A stretch of DNA of 55,637 bases. Origin: Ereboglobus sp. PH5-10. GTDB taxonomy: Bacteria; Verrucomicrobiota; Verrucomicrobiia; Opitutales; Opitutaceae. Position 1 is the first letter of the stretch; every line of letters begins with the position of its first letter. The stretch spans positions 1-55,637 of the forward strand of contig NZ_JAQFIP010000018.1 of assembly GCF_029504735.1 (NCBI RefSeq), given 5' to 3'. Both the position numbers and the translations under genes were made by a program. Positions 22,001-27,673 of this stretch are shown in pieces. A model generated the notes under the pieces. It searched no databases. It saw nothing but the letters and a program-made list of their open reading frames with translations, and was not told the origin of the DNA.

Positions 22001-23159
22001 TATTGCCGCCCGCCCATCCCCCGCCGACAAGCTCGGCTTCCGCGGTGAAGTTATAGGCCTTTGGCTTGAATTTAGCCCTGACCGTGGTGGCCTCGGTCAC
22101 AACCACGCTTGTGCTTTTGACCGACGAACTGTTCACGGGGCCAACCCATCCCGAAAAATCATATTTATTGGAATCAATCGGGGACGCCTTCAATGAAACG
22201 GTCTTGCCCGAGGTCACGTTTATCATGGCGCTGCCGCCCGAGCCCACATTGGTCGGGCTCACATGGGGAGGAGCGTTAGGCTTGGCCTCGACGGTTCCGC
22301 CCACGTCCGACATCACAATGAGCGTGGTCGCCTGGGGGTCGGCCACTTTAAAATTGGCCGTGATTTTCCAGGGACCCGCGCCACTTCCCAGCGTGACCGC
22401 GGTGCTGGTGCTGCCTGGGCTGGCAATCGTCACCGTTCCCGCGGTGACCGTCCATCCGTCGAAAACAAAACCCGCGTTCGGGGTCGCGGTGACATTCACC
22501 GTGGCGCCGGAAATATAGTAGCCGCCGCCCGTCGTCTCGCCGCCGATGTTTGCCGGGCTGTCCAGCACATCGAGCAGATAGGTGGCCTGCGCAAACACAG
22601 GGGTGAGCTTCACATCCCTGCTTATATACACGCTGGCCTCCGCCGAGGATGCGGAGGGGCTGAGGGGCTCGTCCGACGGCACTGTCGTCCATCGAATAAA
22701 ACTGTATCCCGCCGAAGGCGTGGCTTTCACCGTCACCAGTGTGCTTGCGGGAATGTTCGACATGTCCGACGGCACGGGGGCTTGCACGGCCGCGGTTCCG
22801 CCCTCGACGGGGGAGTCCACTGTCAGCGAATAGGAGGCCGGCTCAAACACCAGCTTTACCGTGTAACTCTTGTCCATCGTCAGATTCACGCTGCCCGTCT
22901 GGTTGTGAACCGTCGGCGCTCCCGCGCACTCCCAATGATAGGTGTATCCCGCCTGGGCCACTGCCGAAAGGGTTACAACTTCCCCGCTGTTGATGCTATG
23001 CGATCCCGACGACGGGGCGATGGTTCCCGCCTCCGCGTATTGTCCGTTCTGGACGGTTATGGTCAGTGTGTGTTGTTCCGCGCTGGCTGCAACTGGCAGG
23101 AGGCCCAGGCATATCAGGCATGCCAGCAGGGTTTGTTTGATGAGAGATCGTGTGTGCAT
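10029..23159 (-). CDS. Giant exported protein with about 45 InlB B-type repeats
   Basis: About 4376 residues from the ATG at 23159. The frame also opens at a GTG at 23198 that overlaps the preceding stop, but the downstream ATG gives a clean signal peptide (MHTRSLIKQTLLACLICLGL, cut near VAASA-EQ). The rest is built from divergent InlB B-repeat (Flg_new_2-like) units of ~70-100 residues. Each has the pattern TLTV...GG...G, Y..GT.VT..A.P..GY.F..W, then T..M...KTVTANF; I count about 45 aromatic-x-x-W cores. At least five repeats carry an extra acidic loop of the form DxNxDGxxD next to the tryptophan (near 20020-20055, 19236-19275, 18448-18488, 15918-15960 and 11340-11381), which resembles calcium-binding loops. 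No barrel, LPXTG or PEP-CTERM-like tail is visible at the C-terminus (ends HLIDGQRE). It is a probable extracellular adhesin or matrix protein. Its place behind a secretion-system locus suggests an export route but does not prove it. Confidence 0.9.
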   Translation of the reverse strand: MHTRSLIKQTLLACLICLGLLPVAASAEQHTLTITVQNGQYAEAGTIAPSSGSHSINSGEVVTLSAVAQAGYTYHWECAGAPTVHNQTGSVNLTMDKSYTVKLVFEPASYSLTVDSPVEGGTAAVQAPVPSDMSNIPASTLVTVKATPSAGYSFIRWTTVPSDEPLSPSASSAEASVYISRDVKLTPVFAQATYLLDVLDSPANIGGETTGGGYYISGATVNVTATPNAGFVFDGWTVTAGTVTIASPGSTSTAVTLGSGAGPWKITANFKVADPQATTLIVMSDVGGTVEAKPNAPPHVSPTNVGSGGSAMINVTSGKTVSLKASPIDSNKYDFSGWVGPVNSSSVKSTSVVVTEATTVRAKFKPKAYNFTAEAELVGGGWAGGNKMEATGTGEDGSTITAISGGWNSRAMQYGTTVTLKATPAPGYAFVKWEVASESKLSSADKAALAAAGASTGVVTATVTMPSKATKVTAKFQKIPSTYTLTLNKSTGGGATASGTFTNPFTSVTSTVNVVANGSGNYQEDTNVTIKAVPEANYKFHQWTGDNVASMSSGTTTVKMTSAKTVTATFQRTHSNLTVNILPAGAATAGAKVKNNATNADVTGSTTQLIDSTLSLKPVGATGSGVTWVFDHWEGDLTGSADPGSISMSTDRTLTAVFVARYTLTLDCSIAEGGNGYSVSAGTLVWESTNKWTAVYPAGTVVTITVLPGGDNAFVNWTGDTSGVTGTALTTNPITVTMNSARTITANLSAGSRVKVTAVRDKGCTTAWHPSQSEADAIRVIGNFTLSGRVYSYLTPYGVAPDKISEGAIAKGATVQLTAPQYITDTVSGVQWEFVRWVKAWSANEAEIWDAPVISTSPNCSYTLPSEGGSGVSAVYTDKRTLAATVKLDGASTTAIQVQVNSALLTTGGTEDVTYNVPASLNAATASATNYVFSGWSNVDGGSTDAATATATLTSDKTVTAQYKTRHYLSVGLLTNPTGGEGALDAGALISVTNATTGKTLALGSNPTVFAVGRGENVTLVAQSAVTAGTTKYRFAGWDTNSDGIADNTATTYTVSSISGDATVKAVYIRLQTLTISVAPVDAGTTSPSAGVYEHTYDYNSNVNLNADASAGKAFDKWTTTTGAVFAGGATSSVNSITMNGDHSIVANFKVASNALNVRILVNGVTPNPLPSGLSVNADGTTLTHGQSKDYNYGTFANITAATPAGYNFIEWQSADKPVSPGGSNPAGTIEILGPQTVTASYRALHNVTLTKEVRPSGAGGTPVALEYESVSGNVYTYAHNNTATLEANKAAGFKFVGWEIDTNNDGIADITSTEETYNITVTSALGVKAIYALEYQLTLAASPAGTGSVATSPSSTNPSTRYHGEEVSIVATANSGYNFANWTSSPGSTFANAGAASTKITIGGNTTATANFSAGGAGLTAYVEVDGGSPKPGTFTDLSITADGTTLYSTQTKAYSFNDTVNVTASTASGYKFLGWSGSLTDATNPGSFTMNALAKSITARYSSLHTVTLLTETRPSGTGGSPIVSTNYENVSGNVYTYVNGSTVTLSANASAGYRFLGWDVGNDGSIDSTSVSHSFQIAASTTIKAVYAKEYTITFERAPSGGGTINKASSYTAYHGEIITNIVATPSLYWNFSKWTSPDPAVNNTTANPIVAYTVTGPQTITANFTATGEALINITINIKLDDSTNPACPLTVAAGGSTVPGEGSASVLSGGQSKQYYIGDTAGLSAAIVSGYDFIRWEDTSSTNPVRTEPVSTSKTLTAIYKTRVTLTMAINPLGLGTTVPSVGSHTTSDDGILYKGETVYINAEPYPANIDTYAFTGWTVSNGAGPANPSVESTSLVLDAATKTVTANYVSGHKLEVRVKYENTTSTDAPKTFAVAHGTRKTLANGAGNVAGIYMSDPNAMDYSVRTMVIGENANIRAIPAAPGYVFKGWTASETSDVPDVGLTSPNMTVLMDAPKVYTAIFEKVRVSLEVYTIPAGVAGVRGEALNCKLASGPEPRVYEVFYGTKPSLKATSETTDYGFVAWFKGRGYSSNPANRYSEQAEVVYSEPLTDAVTQVTAYFLPYGLHRMILFVDPENDVDIEHVKVPGAVNQTYTIVDGHPACVADVGINDPYSEVKIWADPSPTGLTNDTPGSGLGFLRWEPGFGETNEVISWLEAIYENDTKLNYPITRAEVRLTAVYTKGEAYRLRLKWDLIDGSAEIDEKYKDDFKNVSLLDDWLGNIYGNTIYFGYPLLLVNRQVEIKDGIFPGGHIETFTADARFPDGPFVLSHWTDEQPDGTVVNDTAPGAGVMTFKSAPGIIGKPQTVTAYVDLLWYNIGLKAPVLQQPAGWSATTITGSGMFSWLSYDDTEYPSDVFKARERTGADKNPAYVAHWQRVKGGSAPVLHAAGTPSGYRFLGWDINDDGSADFADTNFTFKTWPSAWPTKMTADRTVTPVYIRQFDLTLSMNAVKPDTEDKVVMKAPSTNPGGIALDKGNLSETKTYDYNTTYTITATPQEHHVLVKWIIEKATADGGLVYDSTVENPATPGDSAPLSITVTLDYPTKVTAVFAKEQFDLTVNVAPSISDSDTHGLVKLDGMPVSGTTSITEKRDYGTNPAILAIPDAGYAFKYWTVTPDSLALPEFKAHASTSVQVDGTKTVTAHFERLVSLTMAVDPSTLPYTIVTPNVYEGGAPRTYTELAGERLTDGSVVTIQSGTDSGYDFVGWTIVDGNGPRTETTPTTTLTLYGDTTATANYAKLFDVTIKAPASITENATITASPAPISGGPMTSSAGGMDATGKYRENTSVTFSATCTHFEVDHWIVTIDGVPQPGPYPTGSTLTLTVTGELSVEAVFKPKNYTITVEPYSANSLTPIATSLDGTCSAVSPGTHNFLPKGANSTWTLPYGASVTLSTTAADHYGFNKWTDTSHSTVHGTELLHTFTVRGNQTIHAEFVRSEYLLTTSVDPSGAGVISNDGNPRANPATTTHSAGSNVTLVAAASSADTDFEKWTGDTLSASISGATITLPMNQDRSVGAEFVNIVRLKVANPNPAYGTITVSGQRRTETDGGETIYVFKVGTQATITATPASGHHQFDSWTFSPSTPAGVVPGNATNSFTMEASPKVITATANFSPKAYSLTVQARATGGQAAPYDGAPVATSLTGVGAFPDAPVVTNNFLTTPTVSARFDAGVQLATTAAPYYRFVRWTDSTGVANLGTNPDVFPYTMLGGNQTVIALFERSVYKLTAHVDPVGGGTIARSPAGTADPHPTSPDPDTQVYAPNTSVTLTANDTTTGKIFTGWSGDAAGMESRSITYVLTRDYEVTANFANARTLTVPKAEHGTVTVSGYSPYVAVVENPDGSKTYTFVENATATLTATPESEHYYLDHWTFSPDISGSVSPNPGTNPAPERISFPVTQDVTATPFFQAKTYTLTVTPIPAAGAASLVAHQLGNPDHDFIVTSTMSRLYSTDVTLETSPKDNPGERYRFDSWKEGYTTLGSGTTLPFEFDRTTEITANYVRQVLVKVNAPVDVTPANSAPPATPGNVTPGEGVYRYDVRTTPQSVTITAVASTGFKFVDWGAGFDDTIAASKTVNTTDTASTATITFNITDALANLGDIELTPRFERRLYTVNIERWERGMGMAGLGGLLGHSPGADVGTNQYYYGTVITANMSQVYSTYRFVGWGWGADTTASRVVQQNATGSMPETYSYTVTADQTISAIFTKVCVINLTSDPADGSQGTATITSPLTGRPVGGSPTKTEFDYGTIVFVQATPETGATFLGWAGAVADADAPSTYIELKSDQAVIARFKLAVYRNLTVSTTPSTGGTVTINGNPVDSAGVGTANPVSYTKQINDGDTAQLTATAAPGYAFAGWEPASAVTINNPAVPSTGVLMNADKTVAAKFTPRNYALQVLALPSAGGSVSGGGSYAYSATASVSATANPGYYFSGWDTDGNGSIDVPAGSPTATSGSATITITTDQTAYAIFRPISQAGSITIAVYEDVDGTYVLNSAAASTDVSAPDEFGDVTLTARPAAGYQAIGWGGPDVGAGGTYVDDPVTNTYTMVVPADQDRHIHFYVGRDNVKLTWSALPTDGGSVEFVPAGGSYPAGTTVRVIAKPESGKSFIEWTGDLSGSSADTTITLTENSHVVANFETVRTWQVTMTFDTASACHSSGEDKLILDGTPIAYGDMPGLITKFYGHRARVLASYSLKDIGNYAFEGWTNVSASAIQPTVLPNYSIYVESNLDIRGLIQPINPMLETKIRMLNLDDDFQGKDKTNVISIGGSISLGGVVTMGQVCTIRVVLEDDYMIDHWAQPAGSSVLSATETTGVDAESGKRWVERTLTVRDKVTYVEVFLAQGVDPYAGTRRNIVDGGKNLLDDVPATRSSGHLIDGQRE

Positions 23160-23194
23160 GTTGGTCACAAAGGTTTTGGTAATCTCGACAAGCG

Positions 23195-24199
23195 TCACCT
23201 TATCGGTTCAAAAATCGCCACGGCCACGGCTGTCTTGCCCGCAGCGGGAGTGATTGTGGTTTGGGTTTTTGTTCGATCCGCCACGGGGCCGTCCCAACGG
23301 ACAAAGGCGAAACCGGGCATGGCCACGGCTCGGATGGGAACGGGTTCCCCGACGGGCATCGCGCCGAATTTTCCTTCGACACGCCCGGCGCCTTTCGGCT
23401 GGGTTTTGCCGCGCACCATGGACTGGTTGCGGATAAAGTGGGCGCTCACGGTCGCGTTTTCCGTTACAAACACGGTGGTTTCCGCGCGCCCCTTGGAGGC
23501 GACGGGACCGCGCCATCCATTGAACAAATAGTTTTCCCGAGGCTCGGCCTTGATCGTAATCGCCTCGCCCTTTTTGTATTTTCCCCCGCCGGACACACTG
23601 CCGCCCGTGGAAGGAACCGCGGTGACTGCGATGGCGAATATCTCCTCGGCTGGTTTGAAATGCGCCGTTAAACTCACGGTTCCATGGAGCGGCTTGTCCA
23701 GGGTGGTGCTCGCCGAGGTTGCGTCGGCCACGGGTCCTTCCCATCGATCGAACATATAACCGGGGGCGGGCTCCGCGTTGACTTGCGCCAGCAATCCCCC
23801 GGGACGGAAACCCGTGCCCTCGACCGTCCCCGCATTGGCGGGAATTACCTTGGCGTCTATCAAGTGGCGCTTGAGTTCAAAGACGGCGACAACTTGCTGC
23901 GACTCGGCGCCGATGTAGGTTTTTGTCACGGGCGATGTGCGATCCACGACACTGCCCAGCCAACGCGAAAACGCATATCCCTCCGCGGGCACCGCCTGCA
24001 CGTCCACCACGGTGCCCGGCGCATATTTTCCCGCTCCCGACACACGTCCGCCCTCGACAGGTTGCACGGCAATTGTCAACTCGGTCGGTGTTTGTTTCCT
24101 GGACCTTGATGTGTTTGCCGCCTCAACCACGGAATCTAGGCACAGTGCGCCACAGAGGACGCACGCGAATACCCATATCAGTGTCTTATTGCAGTTCAT
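23195..24199 (-). CDS. Exported protein with four InlB B-type repeats
   Basis: 334 residues from the ATG at 24199; an upstream ATG at 24241 adds 14 residues before the signal peptide and is less likely. The signal peptide is MNCNKTLIWVFACVLCGALC-like, cut near VVEA-AN. Four repeats of ~75 residues follow, marked by FSRWLGS, FDRWEGP, FNGWRGP and FVRWDGP, each followed by a thread ending in VAVF, AHF or AIF. This is the same family as the giant downstream protein but with simpler, more alike repeats. The stop overlaps the alternative GTG start of the giant gene, so the two are almost certainly cotranscribed and possibly translationally coupled. It could be a partner or assembly factor of the giant protein, or a short paralogue; the sequence does not decide. 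Confidence 0.85.
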   Translation of the reverse strand: MNCNKTLIWVFACVLCGALCLDSVVEAANTSRSRKQTPTELTIAVQPVEGGRVSGAGKYAPGTVVDVQAVPAEGYAFSRWLGSVVDRTSPVTKTYIGAESQQVVAVFELKRHLIDAKVIPANAGTVEGTGFRPGGLLAQVNAEPAPGYMFDRWEGPVADATSASTTLDKPLHGTVSLTAHFKPAEEIFAIAVTAVPSTGGSVSGGGKYKKGEAITIKAEPRENYLFNGWRGPVASKGRAETTVFVTENATVSAHFIRNQSMVRGKTQPKGAGRVEGKFGAMPVGEPVPIRAVAMPGFAFVRWDGPVADRTKTQTTITPAAGKTAVAVAIFEPIR

Positions 24200-24239
24200 T
24201 TGTTTTACGAAAACATCGCAGCATTCTCCGCGCATTGTC

Positions 24240-24300
24240 AATACGCACTTTTGGCGTATTTTTCCACAGAGAGCGAGCCCGATTTTTACGGGCCTTTTTT
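24240..24300 (+). terminator. Two hairpins with T-runs on the plus strand
   Basis: AATACGC/GCGTATT (24240-24246 and 24254-24260) is followed by TTT, and GCCCG/CGGGC (24277-24281 and 24289-24293) is followed by CTTTTTT. The T-runs lie on the plus strand, although the flanking genes (prepilin ending at 24322, InlB-repeat gene starting at 24199) are on the minus strand. They may stop antisense transcription, or act as structure in the leader of the InlB-repeat transcript. Weak evidence for a functional terminator. Confidence 0.3.
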
Positions 24301-24321
24301 GCCGCTATTTTTACCAGCCGA

Positions 24322-25383
24322 TCACTGGGCTGTGTATGTGGTATTTTCGTTGAGCAACACCGACACCACGGTCACAGCCGCGTCGGCATCCGCGGTTATG
24401 GCGTTGGCTTGCCTGCGTATCACAACACGCCGGCCTTCGAGTATGCCTTCGTTCCTGCCTGGAAACACTTGAACGGTCTCCACGCCGGCTCCCATCGCCC
24501 TCGCGGCGACATGCTGCCACAATCCCGCGTTTGCATAATCTGTCCATGTGGGCATATTGCTATAAATATAGATACGGTCGGCAAAAAATATGAGCGGATC
24601 GGCTCCGGCCGGAATGGTGGTGTTGTTATTGACGGTGACCTTGTAGCGCGGCTGCACAATTCTTTCGACAAAGGTCCGCTCCGCAAATGTCCGGTTGCGA
24701 CCATCCGTGGCGTTCCACGCAGTTTGCATGCCCGAGGCCCACCCCGTGGGCGCCTGGCATCCCGCCTCGCCCCATGTGTTCGAATAGATGGCGTTGAACC
24801 AGTTTTCATAATTTGTTTCGCTACTATAGACACCGCCACTTAGAATCACGCGGTTGCCGGGCGCGGTCGGCAGCGAAGGGCCGTCAAGAAACATAAAGGA
24901 AAGTATAATATAGCGTTGCTGGTCCTTTTCATAGGGGCCGACCAGCATCACGCGGCGCTGTTTGTATGCATTGTGGGCTATGTTATACACATCTCCGGCG
25001 GATGCGGACAGCCGCTGGTTCAGGAGCGGTTGCCCGCGCAGTTTGGTCAGGCGTCCATACCAGGCGTTTTCATTAACCATCTCGTTGGCAGCCGGGGGTT
25101 CATCGTCAAATTTTGTCACCGCGGGTCTGCCGACGTAATCGGCAGGCATGTCGCCCTCAAGCGCGGAAAGATTTAAGCCAAAGTCATCCTGCCTGAACGA
25201 CAGCTTCACCTCGTTTGCAAGCATGGACAAGTTTTGCTGCTCCGCCCTGAAACGCGCGCGCTCTATTATGCCAATCATCGGCAGCGCCATGACGCCCGCC
25301 AAGATGCCGATGAGTGTGCAGATCGCGATTACTTCAACGAGTGTGAAGCCCTTCCTTGTCAAAAAAAGTCCCATTGTTTTCAT
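24322..25383 (-). CDS. Type IV prepilin / pseudopilin-like protein (large)
   Basis: 353 residues with a type IV prepilin leader: basic MKTMGLFLTRKG, then FTLVEV with Glu at +5 of the mature protein. A ~20-residue hydrophobic helix (IAICTLIGILAGVMALPMIG) follows, so it should be cut after Gly12 by prepilin peptidase and N-methylated. At ~340 mature residues it is much larger than GspG or PilA and resembles minor pseudopilins (GspK/GspJ size class). The globular part contains FADRIYIYSNMPTW and a long soluble region I cannot assign. It is the last gene of the secretion/pilus block, 27 bases after the GspF/PilC-like gene, and lies just before the InlB-repeat genes. No prepilin peptidase gene is in the window. 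Confidence 0.82.
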   Translation of the reverse strand: MKTMGLFLTRKGFTLVEVIAICTLIGILAGVMALPMIGIIERARFRAEQQNLSMLANEVKLSFRQDDFGLNLSALEGDMPADYVGRPAVTKFDDEPPAANEMVNENAWYGRLTKLRGQPLLNQRLSASAGDVYNIAHNAYKQRRVMLVGPYEKDQQRYIILSFMFLDGPSLPTAPGNRVILSGGVYSSETNYENWFNAIYSNTWGEAGCQAPTGWASGMQTAWNATDGRNRTFAERTFVERIVQPRYKVTVNNNTTIPAGADPLIFFADRIYIYSNMPTWTDYANAGLWQHVAARAMGAGVETVQVFPGRNEGILEGRRVVIRRQANAITADADAAVTVVSVLLNENTTYTAQ

Positions 25384-25410
25384 TTTTATAAGAGAGTTTA
25401 TTATTACTTC

Positions 25411-26610
25411 CTATTTCGACAGCTGCTCAACCATGGACATCATTGGTGTCAGAAGGGCGTATGCCATCATGCCCACCATGACGACCAATACCACGAGCAT
25501 AACTGGTTCGAAAAGCTTGAGTGCGCGGTCAACACGCTCGCGCGCCTTGCGATTGTGGTAAGCCGCGATTTTTTTTAATGACTCGTCGAGCTTTCCGTTT
25601 TCCTCGCCAATGCGCACGGTCAGCACAACCATGTTGGGGAAAACCTTCGACTCCTTGAGTCCGTCCGAGATTCCCCTTCCCTGCTCCACCGCTTCGCGGG
25701 TTATTGTGATGCCTCGATTGTAAATGGCGTTGCCGGCGATCTTGGAGCAAATGGTCAATCCTTGCACAATGGGGATTTCCGACTCGTAAAGCGCGCCAAG
25801 GTTGGTGGCAAAACGCGCGATGCAGATGTCCTTGGTAATTGGACCAATCACCGCCATTTTTACCATGCACCAGTCAATCAGTGGACGAAATAGTTTCGAG
25901 CGAAACGACCACACCATGACAAAGGGCGCGATGGCGGTGCAGATCAACAAAAGCACCAAGTTGTCCTTGATGAAATTGGACATCGCCATAATTGCCCGGG
26001 TCATCGGCGGCAATTCCACACCAATTTCTATAAACACCTTCATCAGGGTCGGCACCGTGAAACCGAAAATAACAAATACAAACGCCACCATCGCCACCAT
26101 GATCATCGCCGGATACATGCTCGCGCTTATGATTGTGTTTTTTAACGCATCCGCGCTCTGGAAATATTCAATCAGACGGTGAAACGCGTTCGCCAGTTTG
26201 CCCGTGCTCTCGCCCACGGAAATCATCTGCCGGATATGATCGGGGAATATGCGCGGGAATTGTCCGCATGCGTCGGCCACGCGCCCGGTGGAGTTGATCT
26301 CGTCGGAAATGTGGGAGATCACAAACTTGGGTTTGCCCCTTGGAAACTCATCAACGAGATTGCGAAACGCGTCGTCGATATTGATGTTCACATCAAGCTG
26401 AATTTCAACTTGGTCCAAAATTGATATGAGATCCTGCGCGCCCAGCTTTGTTTTGTAGGTGCGTGACTTCCGCTCCTCCATCTTTATCGAAAGCGGCCAA
26501 TACCGCTTTCGTTGCATCATGCCTTGCAGATACGCAATGTCGGGGGCGAACATTCGCTCTTTGCGGACGCGCCCCTTCTCATTCGTGTATCTTACTATGT
26601 AGGCCGGCAT
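25411..26610 (-). CDS. Inner-membrane platform protein of type II secretion / type IV pilus (GspF/PilC family)
   Basis: 399 residues, the usual family length. Two GspF domains are visible. The first includes GESTGKLANAFHRLIEYFQ and is followed by a membrane hairpin (YPAMIMVAMVAFVFVIFGFTV and LVLLLICTAIAPFVMVW). The second has the matching VRIGEENGKLDESLKKIAAY and ends in a C-terminal helix (VMLVVLVVMVGMMAYALLTP). It forms the polytopic base onto which the assembly ATPase docks to push pilin subunits into the filament. It lies 9 bases after the PilP/GspC-like gene and 27 bases before the large prepilin, so it is part of the same operon. Assignment to family is firm; whether the machine is a secretion system or a pilus is not decided by this protein. 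Confidence 0.93.
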   Translation of the reverse strand: MPAYIVRYTNEKGRVRKERMFAPDIAYLQGMMQRKRYWPLSIKMEERKSRTYKTKLGAQDLISILDQVEIQLDVNINIDDAFRNLVDEFPRGKPKFVISHISDEINSTGRVADACGQFPRIFPDHIRQMISVGESTGKLANAFHRLIEYFQSADALKNTIISASMYPAMIMVAMVAFVFVIFGFTVPTLMKVFIEIGVELPPMTRAIMAMSNFIKDNLVLLLICTAIAPFVMVWSFRSKLFRPLIDWCMVKMAVIGPITKDICIARFATNLGALYESEIPIVQGLTICSKIAGNAIYNRGITITREAVEQGRGISDGLKESKVFPNMVVLTVRIGEENGKLDESLKKIAAYHNRKARERVDRALKLFEPVMLVVLVVMVGMMAYALLTPMMSMVEQLSK

Positions 26611-26619
26611 GCGAAAAAA

Positions 26620-27327
26620 TCACCTTGCGGACAGCGGCACGCACACCGTTGCCGGGCGTCCGCGCGTCACTTCCACATACCTTTCGGATTGCTCAACAAT
26701 GATGGAGTCGCGTCCAATGGAATAAATTCTGAATCCCTCAACTATGTCCCCGACCGAATACACCCTGGGCACCGGCTTTTCCTGCTCGGCCTTGTCGGCT
26801 TTCGGATCGGAGGACGCCGAGCGCACCTTGGGCGGGCGCGTCAGGAGGATGACCGTGTTTTTCTTGCCATCCACGCTCTCCACTATGCCGCCAATCTCGA
26901 TCACGGTTTCCAGCACATCCACGGCCACTTGCACGCGAACCTCAAAGGGATTCTGCAAATCCTCCTCCGAAAGGCGCGCCACGCTGAATAGAAGGATGCG
27001 CCCGTCCCCGGATGACTTTAACAATTCCGAAGGAAGCGACACATTGGCCAGCGGGTTCTTGATGCCGTCAAGCGAGAGTTTGGCCGTTTGTGTGTCGCGC
27101 GTGTCGGTGTTGGGACGCTCCAGCCCAAAAGAGTCGATGGCCCGGGGGCCGACACCCGCCTGGCTGACACCCTGGGCTGACACGCCCAGGCACAATCCCA
27201 GCGCGCATGACAATAATGCGACAGCGCGCAGGGGCGTCGCAAGCGACGCCCTCAAACAACGCATTGCCAAACCGGGCGTCGCAAGCGACGCCCCTGCGGA
27301 AATTCGCGAAATATCGTGTGGTTTCAT
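26620..27327 (-). CDS. PilP/GspC-like periplasmic protein with REP palindromes in its 5' end
   Basis: 235 codons from the ATG at 27327, which overlaps the stop of the preceding gene by 4 bases (ATGA). The first ~40 residues are odd: two copies of ASLATP are encoded by two REP-like hairpins (27226-27299). They lie before a signal-peptide core (LRAVALLSCALGLCLGVSAQ). An internal ATG at 27261 (MRCLR) is a possible alternative start but still includes one hairpin. The mature part has an acidic, charged middle and a C-terminal small beta domain (YSVGDIVEGFRIYSIGRDSI) resembling the PilP/GspC homology region that links the inner-membrane platform to the secretin. Its position between the coiled-coil genes and gspF/pilC fits that role. 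Family assignment is from this motif and context only. Confidence 0.7.
   Translation of the reverse strand: MKPHDISRISAGASLATPGLAMRCLRASLATPLRAVALLSCALGLCLGVSAQGVSQAGVGPRAIDSFGLERPNTDTRDTQTAKLSLDGIKNPLANVSLPSELLKSSGDGRILLFSVARLSEEDLQNPFEVRVQVAVDVLETVIEIGGIVESVDGKKNTVILLTRPPKVRSASSDPKADKAEQEKPVPRVYSVGDIVEGFRIYSIGRDSIIVEQSERYVEVTRGRPATVCVPLSAR
27226..27299. repeat. REP-like doublet: two inverted hairpins inside a coding sequence
   Basis: Two perfect palindromes, GGGCGTCGC-AA-GCGACGCCC, lie at 27232-27251 and 27274-27293. Outward-facing flanks (GCGCAGG and CCTGCGG) make the whole 74 bases an inverted pair around a 22-base spacer. This is the arrangement of REP doublets (BIMEs) mobilised by RAYT transposases. 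It overlaps the 5' coding region of the PilP/GspC-like gene, just after its start codon, so hairpins will form in the mRNA near the initiation site. Confidence 0.75.
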
Positions 27328-27614
27328 TTTTTTCCAACCTTCTTCTTATTGCCGCCCCGCTTGGCCGGTGTTTTGGCTTTTGCCGGTCGTGACACGGTTT
27401 TTTTTGCCCGAACCGCTTTCTTTTTCCGGACGGATGCCTTGGCCTTGGTTGATGTCTTTTTCTTAGCGAACACTTTTTCGATCTCCATGATGTCGCCCTC
27501 AAAGTTCATCGCCTTGAGGCGGCGCATCATCGTCCGGGCATCGCCCACGCTCACGGCGATCGAATCCAGAAGCGCGCGCATTGCCTTTTTTTGCGTGGCG
27601 AGACGCTCGCGCAT
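27324..27614 (-). CDS. Small lysine-rich C-terminal-tailed protein (third member of overlapping block)
   Basis: From the ATG at 27614 this frame gives 96 residues. A helical part (MRERLATQKKAMRALLDSIA and DARTMMRRLKAMNFEGDIME) is followed by a very basic Lys/Ala/Arg tail from about residue 50. The frame is open far upstream: it runs without a stop to 28778 through the membrane coiled-coil gene, which is read in another frame. Protein-like sequence in this frame (HPSEIASYHTAAETLSLALG) begins around 27695, just before the coiled-coil gene stops, so the true start may be a non-ATG codon upstream of 27614. The stop overlaps the start of the PilP/GspC-like gene. The tail resembles nucleic-acid- or polyanion-binding tails, but no function can be assigned. 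Confidence 0.5.
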   Translation of the reverse strand: MRERLATQKKAMRALLDSIAVSVGDARTMMRRLKAMNFEGDIMEIEKVFAKKKTSTKAKASVRKKKAVRAKKTVSRPAKAKTPAKRGGNKKKVGKK

Positions 27615-27673
27615 TTCGGCGGAGTAGGCGCCCAGCGCAAGGGAAAGTGTTTCAGCCGCGGTGTGATAAGACG

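Noticed and set aside
10053-22062. Several large plus-strand open frames (up to 1216 codons) opposite the giant InlB-repeat gene
   Set aside because: They are antisense to a gene with a clear repeat fold and signal peptide, have arginine/histidine/glycine-rich low-information sequence and no ribosome binding sites.
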